Below, piece by piece: positions 7,662-14,495 of a stretch of 17,552 nucleotides of DNA. A program made the position numbers and the translations under genes. The notes below the pieces were generated by a model. That model ran no database searches. It was not told the origin of the DNA and was given only the letters and a program-made list of their open reading frames with translations. The first letter of the stretch is position 1; the number at the start of each line of letters is the position of its first letter. The stretch is from NCBI GenBank assembly GCA_021776015.1, contig JAJFGT010000142.1:1-17552 (forward strand). The letters run 5' to 3'. This DNA is from Alphaproteobacteria bacterium. GTDB lineage: Bacteria > Pseudomonadota > Alphaproteobacteria > Micavibrionales > Micavibrionaceae.

Positions 7662-8814
7662 GATTTTGATGTCCTCTTTCTAACTGATATGATGTTGCAT
7701 CAACGGATTCATCCCTTTGCAATTCTTGTTCCGCTTGCGTGAAAGAGCTCTCAAATTTAACAAACCATAGAAAATTCGCGTTAGAGCGGTCACGTACCTC
7801 AGAAAAAATAGGGTCTTCTACTAAAAGATGGATATGGGGAGCAAGGTAATTATTGCCGTATGGATTCTTACCGAGGGCATAAATCGCCTCAATAAGAGCT
7901 TGACGAGAGAGTTCCTGTGAATGTGAAAATCCTTCAGGTGATTTCCCAGCCAACATACGTTGAATAAGTGTTCTGTCATGTGTACGGCACCGTTCTGATA
8001 AGAACCATGATTCCACAATACTCAATAATGCATGTCCATTGTTGGCAGATCTGAAATCTGTACAGGCTTCGCGTGCAAAAGACCCACCTAAATCTGAGAA
8101 AGGAGAATTTTCGACTAAAAGCCATGCATCGTTTTGTTGTGCTAATTTAAGCTCCCATGCAATGCGGATCATAAAGGCATTTAGGTCTGCTTCTTGTAAG
8201 CGGTTAATTAAAATAGCATGGTCAGGATAAAATGCGATAGGGTCTACTAAGGCCCCATTTTTATGTTGCCAAACACGACGTAACTCTATGGAAGTCAACA
8301 AAATTTGATATCCTAGATTAAGGGAATGATTAATAAAAATCTTACCTGCATCACGATCATATTCTGAGTGTTTCACGTGAGTTGAGTAAAGAAGTTCAAC
8401 ATTATGCTCTTTTGCATAGTCAAGAAGAGTATCTGCAAAACGACTTTGTATTAAAATATCTGTTAACTGTTGAATAGATGTTTCATTGGGACGTGGTGAG
8501 GATATAAAGGCAGCATCTTCGGAAAAAAGATCGTTTATATGCGTACTGTCATCCTGAAACTCTTTAGAAATAGCATCATAAGATTTTATTTTATGATGAA
8601 GACTTTCAAGATTCTCCGATAGTACATCCAGTGGAATGCCATCAAATAAGCCATCTTCTTCCAAGACTTCTTCTGTATCCATAAAAAAGAAAGGTTGTGT
8701 CCCAATAAAGCTACATCTTACAGGCTGTGTATTGTTTAAAGTATAAGCAATTCGTGCGCTAGCAAGAGGGGCTAAATTAATTTCGACATCTTGTGTCTCT
8801 GTTGGTCCGTTCAT
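7549..8814 (-). CDS. Unknown protein, degenerate metallopeptidase-like paralogue B
   Basis: A 421-aa protein and clear tandem paralogue of the next gene. N-terminal 1-110 is acidic and low in recognisable motifs. From about 120 there is a helical segment, then DRDAGKIFINHSLNL (153-167), the helix SIELRRVWQH (175-184), RLQEADLNAFMIRIAWELK (205-223) and NDAWLL (228-233). If the DUF6782-like reading is right, the HELRH of an active enzyme is here IELRR, keeping the Glu but losing both His. The EAD acidic element remains. The C-terminus is a polar tail with two similar hydrophobic elements, EIIQF and DIVQF, and overlaps the start of paralogue A. AAGGGA lies 6-8 bases before the ATG. It is probably the first gene of the run down to aroE. 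Function unknown. Confidence 0.75.
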   Translation of the reverse strand: MNGPTETQDVEINLAPLASARIAYTLNNTQPVRCSFIGTQPFFFMDTEEVLEEDGLFDGIPLDVLSENLESLHHKIKSYDAISKEFQDDSTHINDLFSEDAAFISSPRPNETSIQQLTDILIQSRFADTLLDYAKEHNVELLYSTHVKHSEYDRDAGKIFINHSLNLGYQILLTSIELRRVWQHKNGALVDPIAFYPDHAILINRLQEADLNAFMIRIAWELKLAQQNDAWLLVENSPFSDLGGSFAREACTDFRSANNGHALLSIVESWFLSERCRTHDRTLIQRMLAGKSPEGFSHSQELSRQALIEAIYALGKNPYGNNYLAPHIHLLVEDPIFSEVRDRSNANFLWFVKFESSFTQAEQELQRDESVDATSYQLERGHQNHEAEIIQFPKTASKASTHRDGQCDIVQFLPNFKHREL

Positions 8815-9115
8815 GACGTATCCCTTATCTTATGTGTAAATATTAAAACTCATGACGCTCCCATAGAAAGGAACGCTATATGTTTTATTATCCCCTCAAC
8901 TTGTTACCGAGGAGTTAACAAAATAAGATAAGAAGAAAAAAAAGGTCTTTATTAACCAATAGTTTACATATGGTCACGTTAACAATTTTTTAATCATTGA
9001 TTATTGTTAAAGGTAAGTAGATTATTGTTAAAGGTAAGTACCTACTAAAAAAGAATTTTTTAAAGATTTTAGTTTTATTCGAAATAGTTGAGGTGAATAG
9101 GATAAGTTCCTATCT
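8815..9115. other. Intergenic regulatory region, 301 bases, no gene
   Basis: It separates two minus-strand genes. The motif TTGTTA(A) or its complement occurs at 8901, 8915, 8979, 9004 and 9025; the first two form an inverted pair (8901-8906 / 8916-8921). A perfect TTAA-N7-TTAA, the CtrA-type consensus, lies at 8979-8993. A 21-bp exact tandem duplication follows at 8999-9040. A small hairpin (9097-9102 / 9108-9113) sits just past the stop of the 9116-9613 gene but lacks a T-run. A seven-codon frame MSFNIYT on minus (8830-8853) with GGGAG before it ends 15 bases ahead of paralogue B; it may be chance. Confidence 0.5.
8999..9040. repeat. Exact 21-bp tandem duplication
   Basis: Positions 8999-9019 and 9020-9040 are identical; each copy begins GATTATTG and ends GGTAAGTA. 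The second copy continues into a small palindrome AGGTA-AG-TACCT (9032-9043). The 21-bp period is two helical turns, putting any protein bound to each copy on the same face of the DNA. It lies upstream of paralogue B, about 185 bases from its start. Confidence 0.75.
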
Positions 9116-9613
9116 TTACGCTGCGCGTCTATGGTCATACTCTATATTAGTATTAGCAATCATTAATGAAATATCAAAATCTGGCTTACTGAAATTTTTA
9201 CTATCTATAAAGGTGACATTTGCAATCGCTGATAGCCCAGCAATCAGACGACCATAAGTTGTATCTTCTGAGAGTATGATGATAATTTCCTTGCCTATTA
9301 AAAATTCACTTCCCTGCTCTATAAATGTATCATCAATCTTAGTTGTGTTCTTATCTTGTGCTGTAGGAAGCATCACGATGAAGCAATCACACTCAGACAT
9401 CCAGTTTAAATTTTGTGAGGAAGTTTCTTTTTGAACCATAGAAATATGCTGTGGTTTAGCATCGTTATGATGGGATGTAGAAAGAGTTTTATAACCTTTT
9501 TCCTTAAGCTTATAGAGAGTTTTCTCTGTGAGTGATCTTAATGAAGAGTTTAAAGTCCAAGTGTTTTCTGTTGCGTATTGTACAAGGTCTCCAACGAAGA
9601 TTGTTTTACCCAT
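9116..9613 (-). CDS. Small unknown protein, nucleoside 2-deoxyribosyltransferase-like
   Basis: A 165-aa protein without confident family assignment. It opens with a strand KTIFVGDL (3-10); the middle has CDCFIVMLP (75-83) followed by IDDTFIEQGSEFLIGKEI (93-110) and a hydrophobic strand IIIIL (110-114). The order strand, short loop, Glu in a helix (Glu99), GKxI strand resembles the nucleoside 2-deoxyribosyltransferase/DUF4406-like Rossmann group, where that Glu is the nucleophile. This is inferred from pattern only, and the N-terminal part is not typical. It is transcribed away from the XRE-cyclodipeptide synthase pair and shares their spacer, so it may belong with that cassette. The ribosome site is weak, and a structured leader with a terminator-like hairpin lies 60-100 bases upstream of the start. 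Soluble, no signal peptide. Confidence 0.65.
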   Translation of the reverse strand: MGKTIFVGDLVQYATENTWTLNSSLRSLTEKTLYKLKEKGYKTLSTSHHNDAKPQHISMVQKETSSQNLNWMSECDCFIVMLPTAQDKNTTKIDDTFIEQGSEFLIGKEIIIILSEDTTYGRLIAGLSAIANVTFIDSKNFSKPDFDISLMIANTNIEYDHRRAA

Positions 9614-9632
9614 TTCATAGACTTTCTATATG

Positions 9633-9710
9633 TTTCCCACATTCGGAAGATATCTCTTCAAGAAAAAAACAGGGTCGTAACCGAAATCACGACCCGAGTT
9701 ACGTGGGAAA
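9633..9710 (-). promoter_or_regulatory. Structured leader with terminator hairpin (attenuator or small RNA end)
   Basis: Nested complementary arms: an outer 8-bp pair TTTCCCAC (9633-9640) with GTGGGAAA (9703-9710); inside it GAAGA/TCTTC (9646-9650 / 9655-9659, loop TATC) and GGGTCGT/ACGACCC (9672-9678 / 9689-9695). In the minus direction the GC-rich 7-bp stem is followed two bases later by seven T (complement of 9663-9669), the form of an intrinsic terminator, yet it lies upstream of the 9116-9613 gene. No other minus-strand gene lies between here and the divergent XRE gene, so it would either attenuate the downstream gene or end a short RNA. Confidence 0.55.
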
Positions 9711-9747
9711 ATTTATAATATTTTAATCACTACCAGCCAGTTGCCCA

Positions 9748-9762
9748 TGCAATTAATTTGCA
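9748..9762. promoter_or_regulatory. Near-palindrome TGCAATTAATTTGCA, candidate operator
   Basis: A 15-base inverted repeat with one mismatch around a central A. It lies midway between the divergent 9116-9613 gene and the XRE gene, a natural place for the XRE protein to act on both. Binding is inferred. Confidence 0.4.
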
Positions 9763-9849
9763 ATAAGTGAACTTTAATTACATATCAGTAAAATGTCAAG
9801 ATAAATATTTGCAAAAACTGCAAGAAATATTTAAAATGAATCTAATCAT

Positions 9850-9879
9850 TTGCCTTTGATTTATAGTTTGATTTATAGT
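9850..9879 (+). promoter_or_regulatory. Likely promoter of the XRE-cyclodipeptide synthase cassette
   Basis: TTGCCT (9850-9855) and TATAGT (9874-9879) are 18 bases apart, matching sigma-70 at 4/6 and 5/6. Transcription would start near 9886, about 33 bases before the ATG at 9919. The spacer and -10 are built from a 12-bp exact tandem duplication. A reading frame open from TTG at 9850 therefore more likely covers a promoter than coding sequence. Confidence 0.5.
9855..9878. repeat. 12-bp tandem duplication TTTGATTTATAG x2
   Basis: Positions 9855-9866 and 9867-9878 are identical. Each copy carries a TTATAG element, so the duplication creates two overlapping candidate -10 boxes, 12 bases apart, before the XRE gene. 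Confidence 0.7.
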
Positions 9880-9918
9880 AGGCACACTCTAAAAGCTAAA
9901 CGAAGTTTGGAAAATAGT

Positions 9919-10575
9919 ATGAGAAACGCGCATGAACGATTGAGAGCTCAGATTAGAGCAGGACGAGAACTCCTTGGTCTTAATCAATCAGATTTAGCAA
10001 CCGCTATGGATGTTTCTCTGTCAAAAATATCACGTGTTGAAAGTGGTATAACTAAGTCGGGAGATAGTCTTCTCCATATAAAAAAATGCCTTGAAGGTAT
10101 GAATGTTCGTTTTACACAAAGTGGTGTTGAAATTGTAGAAAATAGATTGGAAGTGATTGAAGGTGAGGGGTGTTACATGAAGCTTCTTGATGATGTCTTG
10201 ATAACTCTTAAAAATCACCCAGACAAAGAGCTTCTTATTATGTTTGCTTCTGATAAAATTTCTCCTCCTGAAGTAAATGATAAATATAGAATCTTGAGAC
10301 AAATCGGGGTTCAAATGCGACAGCTTATAAGAGATGGGGATACGTATATTATGGGGCAACTGGACGAGTACCAGTGTATTCCAAAAGAATATTTTACAAA
10401 CATTGTAACCGTTGTCTATGCTGATAAGGTGGCACAAGTGAATGGTGGAGAAACTCGTGTGACCATTCATATAGATAATGACCTCTCACGTCGAGAGAGG
10501 TTAGTGTTTCAGTATTTCTGGGATACAGGCTCGAAGCCAAAAATTTCGACAGCTGAGGAGAAATTTGATACATGA
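9919..10575 (+). CDS. XRE-family regulator with TrmB/PLD-like C-terminal domain, linked to CDPS
   Basis: Regulator of 218 aa from ATG 9919. The frame stays open upstream to a TTG at 9850, but that stretch is a 12-bp tandem repeat that looks like promoter. Residues 5-66 form the helix-turn-helix: LRAQIRAGRELLGLNQSDLA (8-27), then MDVSLSKISRVESG and LEGMNVRFTQSGV, the same linker seen in the 3182-3841 protein. Residues about 84-204 form the second domain: ELLIMFAS strand, a long helix to QMRQLIRDG (132-140), then NIVTVVYADKVAQV (161-174), TRVTIHIDNDL and RLVFQYFWDTG (194-204). This matches the partner regulator in layout and suggests one family of ligand-sensing XRE proteins. Its TGA overlaps the start of the cyclodipeptide synthase as ATGA, so the two are translationally coupled. 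The ligand may be the product of that enzyme (inference). Confidence 0.8.
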   Translation: MRNAHERLRAQIRAGRELLGLNQSDLATAMDVSLSKISRVESGITKSGDSLLHIKKCLEGMNVRFTQSGVEIVENRLEVIEGEGCYMKLLDDVLITLKNHPDKELLIMFASDKISPPEVNDKYRILRQIGVQMRQLIRDGDTYIMGQLDEYQCIPKEYFTNIVTVVYADKVAQVNGGETRVTIHIDNDLSRRERLVFQYFWDTGSKPKISTAEEKFDT

Positions 10576-11321
10576 AAAAGCAACAATTCCCTCCACAAAA
10601 AGGTCTGTATATTCTTAAAGTGAAGACTGAAAAACACACAACGCATAATTGGCAAGATTTTGATTTGGCTCGTTTGCAAATTAGCGTTGGTCAAGAATAC
10701 CATGAGGGTGAAAAAATTAAGGCGACTATTGATTGGTGTGCGCCTCGTTTCGAGAGTGTACAGATTTGCGTTAATGATACATTGCAACGTTTTAATAAAA
10801 TGTTTGAATTAGGCTTAAGTGAAGTAGAGGCTATGCAGGTCGCACGAAGTGAGGGACAAGCGTGGATAGATCGATATATAAAATTATTTTCAGTGATTCC
10901 TCATTTAGAAATTAAACGTTGGGATACGTGGAAGAATAATGAGTTATATCAAAGTGATAGGTCAAAAATTGATTTTCTTTACAAGACTAATGAAGAGTTT
11001 AAGCAGTCAATTGACAATAATATTATGGGGATATGGGCAAGGCGCCAAAAAATGAAGCCTGATCATTATCCAGCATCTAGATTGAATCGTTTTTTTAGCT
11101 TATCCAAAAAATATCTTTTGGAAGAAATTACTGTATTTTCTGTGATGTATGAGACAGATCGTGGGATTGATATCTATCCTGGTACTGTAATATTTCCTGC
11201 AACTGTTTTCCAAGGTCGAGATATTGATGGTGCTCCAGATGGTCTTGGGAAGGGGTATTTTTGTCGTACTGATTTTTCACGAAATAGACATGCCACGAAC
11301 TTAAAAGTTGTTCCAGAATAG
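10572..11321 (+). CDS. tRNA-dependent cyclodipeptide synthase (XYP subfamily)
   Basis: CDPSs take two aminoacyl-tRNAs and make a cyclic dipeptide (diketopiperazine) by a ping-pong mechanism through an acyl-Ser enzyme. At 249 aa this has family length. The first strand LQISVG (35-40) carries Ser38, equivalent to the nucleophile Ser37 of AlbC, with Gln41 at the subfamily position 40. WCAPRFESVQICVNDT (55-70) matches the conserved stretch ending in V/N-D-T. KYLLEEITVF (180-189) supplies Tyr181 and Glu185, equivalent to AlbC Tyr178 and Glu182. IDIYPGTVIF (199-208) gives the Tyr202-Pro203 that with non-Asn at 40 defines the XYP group. All recognised catalytic residues are present. The recognition is mine from family motifs, not a search. 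The start overlaps the regulator stop by 4 bp, with GAGGAG about 11 bases upstream. No oxidase, P450 or methyltransferase that would tailor the product is adjacent. The product cannot be predicted. Confidence 0.85.
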   Translation: MKKQQFPPQKGLYILKVKTEKHTTHNWQDFDLARLQISVGQEYHEGEKIKATIDWCAPRFESVQICVNDTLQRFNKMFELGLSEVEAMQVARSEGQAWIDRYIKLFSVIPHLEIKRWDTWKNNELYQSDRSKIDFLYKTNEEFKQSIDNNIMGIWARRQKMKPDHYPASRLNRFFSLSKKYLLEEITVFSVMYETDRGIDIYPGTVIFPATVFQGRDIDGAPDGLGKGYFCRTDFSRNRHATNLKVVPE

Positions 11322-11348
11322 TTGGAGGTTAGCTTAGCTTAGAAAAGC

Positions 11349-12632
11349 TTAATATTCTTCATTGTGTGGGTCTTCAATAGGGGCTGTAATTCGTACAAGA
11401 GTAATATGATTTCTAACACGTTTGAGAATATTAAACTTAAAGCCATAGAATGTAAAAGACTGCCCAGCTTTTGGAATGGTTTGAGATTCGTAAAGAATAA
11501 GCCCTGACAGTGTTGAGTATCCTTCATCATCTGGTAAATTCCATCCAAATTCTCGATTAAGATCTCGAATTGTGACATCTCCTTGGGCGACAAGGTTTCC
11601 ATCACTTTGTTTTTTGACTCCAACAACTGATTGATCATGTTCATCGTCAATTTCACCGACGATTTCTTCAAGGATATCTTCAAGTGTTACAATTCCCATG
11701 AAGGCACCATATTCATCAACAACACTTGCAAAGTGCTCACGACGTTGTTTAAAAGCCTGAAGCTGATCAAAAAGATTTTTTGTTTCGGGGATAAACCATG
11801 GCTCTGAAGATAATTCTTCAATATTGATGAGTGAAGAGTCGCCTCTCACTTTCTGTAGTGCGCGGAGTAAATTTTTTGCATGTAAAATTCCAACAATATT
11901 ATCATGGTTCTCTTGGTATAGAGGAAGTCGTGTGTACTGACTTGTCAGAACAGCCTCTACAATTTCTTCTGGAGAATCTTCAATATTGAGCATTTCTACG
12001 TTTCTTCTATGAATCATAATTTCTTCAACATTGACATCTACGAGATCAAGAACCGAACTCAACATCGCACGTTGTGCCTGAGTCTCCATGTCATCTCCTT
12101 GGTGTTGATCAATAACACCTCGTAGCAAATCAAGATGGCTCCCTCCTGTCACCTTTGAAATGTCAGCACCGACTAGTTTGAGTGTTTGCCGAACAATAGC
12201 TGTGACGGCTTCTGTGATAGGAGACAAAACAGAGATTATTACACGAATAACAGGAGCCACTGTTCGTGTCATGCTTTGAGAATGATGAAGGGCGTAAGTC
12301 TTTGGTAAGACTTCTGCAAAAATAAGGACAAGAAGTGTCATTAATGCTGTGGCATAGACAACACCTGCATCTCCAAATATGCCAATAAAGGCACTTGTAG
12401 CCAGTGCGGAGGCTAAAATATTAACCAAATTATTTCCGAGAAGAAGCGCCCCAATCATACGCTCTTTTTTTTCTAAGATTTTAAGAACAATTTTTGCCTT
12501 TTTATCTCCTTCTTTCTCTGCAGCACGAAGACGTGCGCTTGAAACTGCTGTAAAGGCTGTTTCAGATCCAGAAAAGAAAGCTGACAGCATAAGAAGAATA
12601 AAAACAATACAGAGTGTAGTCCAAATAATCAT
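11349..12632 (-). CDS. CNNM/CorC-family membrane protein with CBS pair (HlyC/CorC type)
   Basis: Inner-membrane protein of 427 aa in the CNNM (DUF21) group, linked in other bacteria to Mg2+/Co2+ export and once called haemolysin. An N-terminal hydrophobic segment (1-20) runs into FFSGSETAFTAVSSARL (19-35), followed by GNNLVNI (66-72), a further membrane segment (90-108) and EVLPKT (107-112), all conserved in the transmembrane domain. A CBS pair follows at about 200-335, with TRLPLYQENHDNIVGI and VVDEYGAFMGIVTLEDILEE. The CorC_HlyC transporter-associated domain covers about 345-425. Complete, no missing element. It is the last gene of the aroK-aroB run, 9 bases after aroB, an order common in Alphaproteobacteria. 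No strong ribosome site before the ATG. The old haemolysin label should not be read as toxin activity. Confidence 0.93.
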   Translation of the reverse strand: MIIWTTLCIVFILLMLSAFFSGSETAFTAVSSARLRAAEKEGDKKAKIVLKILEKKERMIGALLLGNNLVNILASALATSAFIGIFGDAGVVYATALMTLLVLIFAEVLPKTYALHHSQSMTRTVAPVIRVIISVLSPITEAVTAIVRQTLKLVGADISKVTGGSHLDLLRGVIDQHQGDDMETQAQRAMLSSVLDLVDVNVEEIMIHRRNVEMLNIEDSPEEIVEAVLTSQYTRLPLYQENHDNIVGILHAKNLLRALQKVRGDSSLINIEELSSEPWFIPETKNLFDQLQAFKQRREHFASVVDEYGAFMGIVTLEDILEEIVGEIDDEHDQSVVGVKKQSDGNLVAQGDVTIRDLNREFGWNLPDDEGYSTLSGLILYESQTIPKAGQSFTFYGFKFNILKRVRNHITLVRITAPIEDPHNEEY

Positions 12633-12641
12633 AAGAGAATT

Positions 12642-13826
12642 CTAATCCAAGTTAATACATTTTTTGATAAGGTTTAATACAAAGTCTTGAGACAAATCAG
12701 ATCGTACATTTGTTTGTCCAATGGCACCATCAAAGAGAATAAATCTTATCCCTTTTCGGATAGCTTTTTTGTCCCCAAGCATTAAGTCATACATTTGTTC
12801 AGGTAAAATATTTATGTCTGTTTTTAGCGGATCTAAATCAAGATCAGATATTGATACAGGAAGTCCCAAAGATTGAAGAAGAGTTCTAATGCGATTGAAG
12901 TCATTTTTTGATAGGCACTCAAGATCAAGTGATGCTTGGGCAGCCATCATCATTCCAACAGAGACGCCCTCACCATGTAAGATTTTTCCATTATAACCTG
13001 CAATAAGTTCCAAGGCGTGTCCAAATGTATGCCCTAGATTTAAGAGAATGCGTGCATTTTCTGTTTCTTTTTCATCCTCAGAAACGATTTTAGCTTTAAT
13101 TGCACAGCTTTTGAGAATAATGGTCTGACAGAGCTCCATATTTATAGGTGTATCTATAGGGTTTAGAGATTTAGAGTTTTCTTCCAAGAATTCAAAAAAA
13201 GGTAAATCGTTTATCAGCCCGTATTTTACAATCTCTGCAAGCCCTGCTCTGTACTCACGTTTAGAAAGAGTTTGAAGGGTTTCAGGATCAATAATGACAG
13301 CATCTGGCTGATAAAAGGTCCCTAGAAGATTTTTCCCATATGCTGTGTTGATAGCAGTCTTTCCTCCAACTGAGCTATCAACTTGTGCAAGAAGCGTTGT
13401 TGGTATTTGTATATAAGGAATGCCTCGGACAATTGTAGAAGCTAGAAATCCTCCAAGATCGCCGACAACACCTCCCCCAAGTGCAATAAGAATACTATCA
13501 CGTGTAACCTTGTGTGAAAGTATTTCGTTTGAAAGGCGTTCGAAGTCTGAGAATGATTTGCTCGTTTCCCCCCCCTTGACTGTTAAAAGGACGGGAAGGG
13601 CGCCATATTCTCTGAGAGTATTTAGAACATGCTCTGCATAAAGTCTATTGACGTTCTCATCTGTTAAAAGGAATAATTTTCGTTGATCTAAAGGGAAGGG
13701 AATAAAATCTTTGAAATTATTTAAGAGTCCCCGTCCAATATGAATCTTGTAGGAACGGCCTTCAAGATAAACAGGTAAACTTTCTGTTGAGACTTTAGTC
13801 TTTTTCAAGTGAGTTGGTGAATGCAT
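12642..13826 (-). CDS. aroB: 3-Dehydroquinate synthase
   Basis: Converts DAHP to 3-dehydroquinate, the second step of the shikimate pathway, using NAD+ and a divalent metal in the cytosol. Length 394 aa, slightly above the usual 360-370 because of an N-terminal extension of about 15 residues. Motifs: KGGETSKS (84-91), LGGGVVGDLGGFLAS (116-130) for NAD binding, IPTTLLAQVDSSVGGKTAIN (141-160), AGLAEIVKYG (194-203) with metal ligand Glu198, NLGHTFGHALE (263-273) and LHGEGVSVGM (283-292) with the metal-binding histidines, and GDKK near the C-terminus. It overlaps aroK by 32 bp and precedes the CNNM gene by 9 bases. The ATG has only a weak ribosome site, so coupling to aroK is likely; a TTG six codons later is a less likely alternative. 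Confidence 0.97.
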   Translation of the reverse strand: MHSPTHLKKTKVSTESLPVYLEGRSYKIHIGRGLLNNFKDFIPFPLDQRKLFLLTDENVNRLYAEHVLNTLREYGALPVLLTVKGGETSKSFSDFERLSNEILSHKVTRDSILIALGGGVVGDLGGFLASTIVRGIPYIQIPTTLLAQVDSSVGGKTAINTAYGKNLLGTFYQPDAVIIDPETLQTLSKREYRAGLAEIVKYGLINDLPFFEFLEENSKSLNPIDTPINMELCQTIILKSCAIKAKIVSEDEKETENARILLNLGHTFGHALELIAGYNGKILHGEGVSVGMMMAAQASLDLECLSKNDFNRIRTLLQSLGLPVSISDLDLDPLKTDINILPEQMYDLMLGDKKAIRKGIRFILFDGAIGQTNVRSDLSQDFVLNLIKKCINLD

Positions 13827-14331
13827 TCAGTTCTTTTATAATCTTTTTTAATGTGTCTTCGAGAGGTTCATCTCCACTCTTTATGTGTATATCAGCTTTT
13901 TTATAAATAGGAACACGTTCTTTCACCAGCTTTTTTAATATTTCTTCCTGATTACCATTCTTGAATAGAGGTCTATTAGAATCTTTTCCGATTCGTTTGA
14001 TTAAGATATCAATATCACTATGAATCCAGATAGAGAGGCTTTGTTGCCAAATTAATTTTGCTGTTTTGGGTATTGTAACAGCACCGCCACCTGTTGAAAT
14101 AACACAAGCTTTTGATTGAAGTGATTCTGTAATTGTTTGTAACTCTATCTCTCTAAAGTATGCTTCGCCGAGTGTCCTAAAAATAGTAGGAATGCTTAAA
14201 TTTTCTTTTTCAACAATGTCACGATCTATATCTATGAATTGAAGGTTAAGGGATTGAGCCAATAAATGCCCTAGAGAGGTCTTACCAACCCCCATCATCC
14301 CAATTAAAACGATTGGTTTTGGTATGTTCAT
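13795..14331 (-). CDS. aroK: Shikimate kinase
   Basis: Phosphorylates shikimate at the 3-OH with ATP, the fifth step toward chorismate. At 178 aa it has family length. Walker A is GMMGVGKTS (11-19); the shikimate-binding DID lies at 34-36, with Arg60 in LGEAYFREIE, GGG at 81-83 (STGGGAV), and the lid arginine in NRPLF (119-123). First gene of an operon with aroB (32-bp overlap) and the CNNM gene. A sigma-70-like promoter lies about 40-68 bases upstream. The family contains both aroK and aroL types; the operon context favours aroK. Confidence 0.96.
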   Translation of the reverse strand: MNIPKPIVLIGMMGVGKTSLGHLLAQSLNLQFIDIDRDIVEKENLSIPTIFRTLGEAYFREIELQTITESLQSKACVISTGGGAVTIPKTAKLIWQQSLSIWIHSDIDILIKRIGKDSNRPLFKNGNQEEILKKLVKERVPIYKKADIHIKSGDEPLEDTLKKIIKELNAFTNSLEKD

Positions 14332-14370
14332 GCTCTTTTATAGACTGTCTTTTTTGTTTCTTATTAGTTT

Positions 14371-14399
14371 ATTTTATTCAGTCTATTCTGTTTTATCAA
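14371..14399 (-). promoter_or_regulatory. Promoter of the aroK-aroB-CNNM operon
   Basis: On the minus strand TTGATA (complement of 14394-14399) and TAAAAT (complement of 14371-14376) are separated by exactly 17 bases, 5/6 matches each. Transcription would start near 14364, giving a leader of about 33 bases. An 8-base inverted repeat, ATAGACTG (14340-14347) and CAGTCTAT (14379-14386), spans the spacer and start site and could be an operator. Confidence 0.65.
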
Positions 14400-14431
14400 A
14401 AAATAAAGAGAGATTGACTGAGCTTATCGTT

Positions 14432-14464
14432 AAAAAAACATACCCGCAAAAAGCGGGTATGTTT
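14432..14464 (-). terminator. Intrinsic terminator of ahcY
   Basis: A 12-bp perfect stem (arms 14436-14447 and 14453-14464, core ACCCGC/GCGGGT, five-base loop) is followed on the minus strand by a T-run (complement of the A-run 14432-14438). It begins about 30 bases after the ahcY stop, a textbook rho-independent terminator, and separates ahcY from aroK transcription. Confidence 0.93.
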
Positions 14465-14495
14465 AAGATATATAGTAAATGGGAAGAATTTTACC

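Noticed and set aside
4836..8814. Long open frames on the + strand opposite aroE, ppsR and the paralogues
   Set aside because: They are antisense shadows of well-supported coding sequence, without ribosome sites or recognisable motifs.
8999..9040. CRISPR array
   Set aside because: Only two directly adjacent copies with no spacer between them; no cas genes in the window.
9850..9918. TTG start giving a 241-aa XRE regulator
   Set aside because: The added 23 codons are largely a 12-bp tandem repeat with promoter-like -35 and -10 boxes, and the ATG at 9919 gives a length matching the related protein at 3182.
11349..12632. Haemolysin toxin
   Set aside because: The historical HlyC/TlyC label belongs to CNNM/CorC transporters with DUF21, CBS and CorC_HlyC domains, all visible here; there is no toxin signature.
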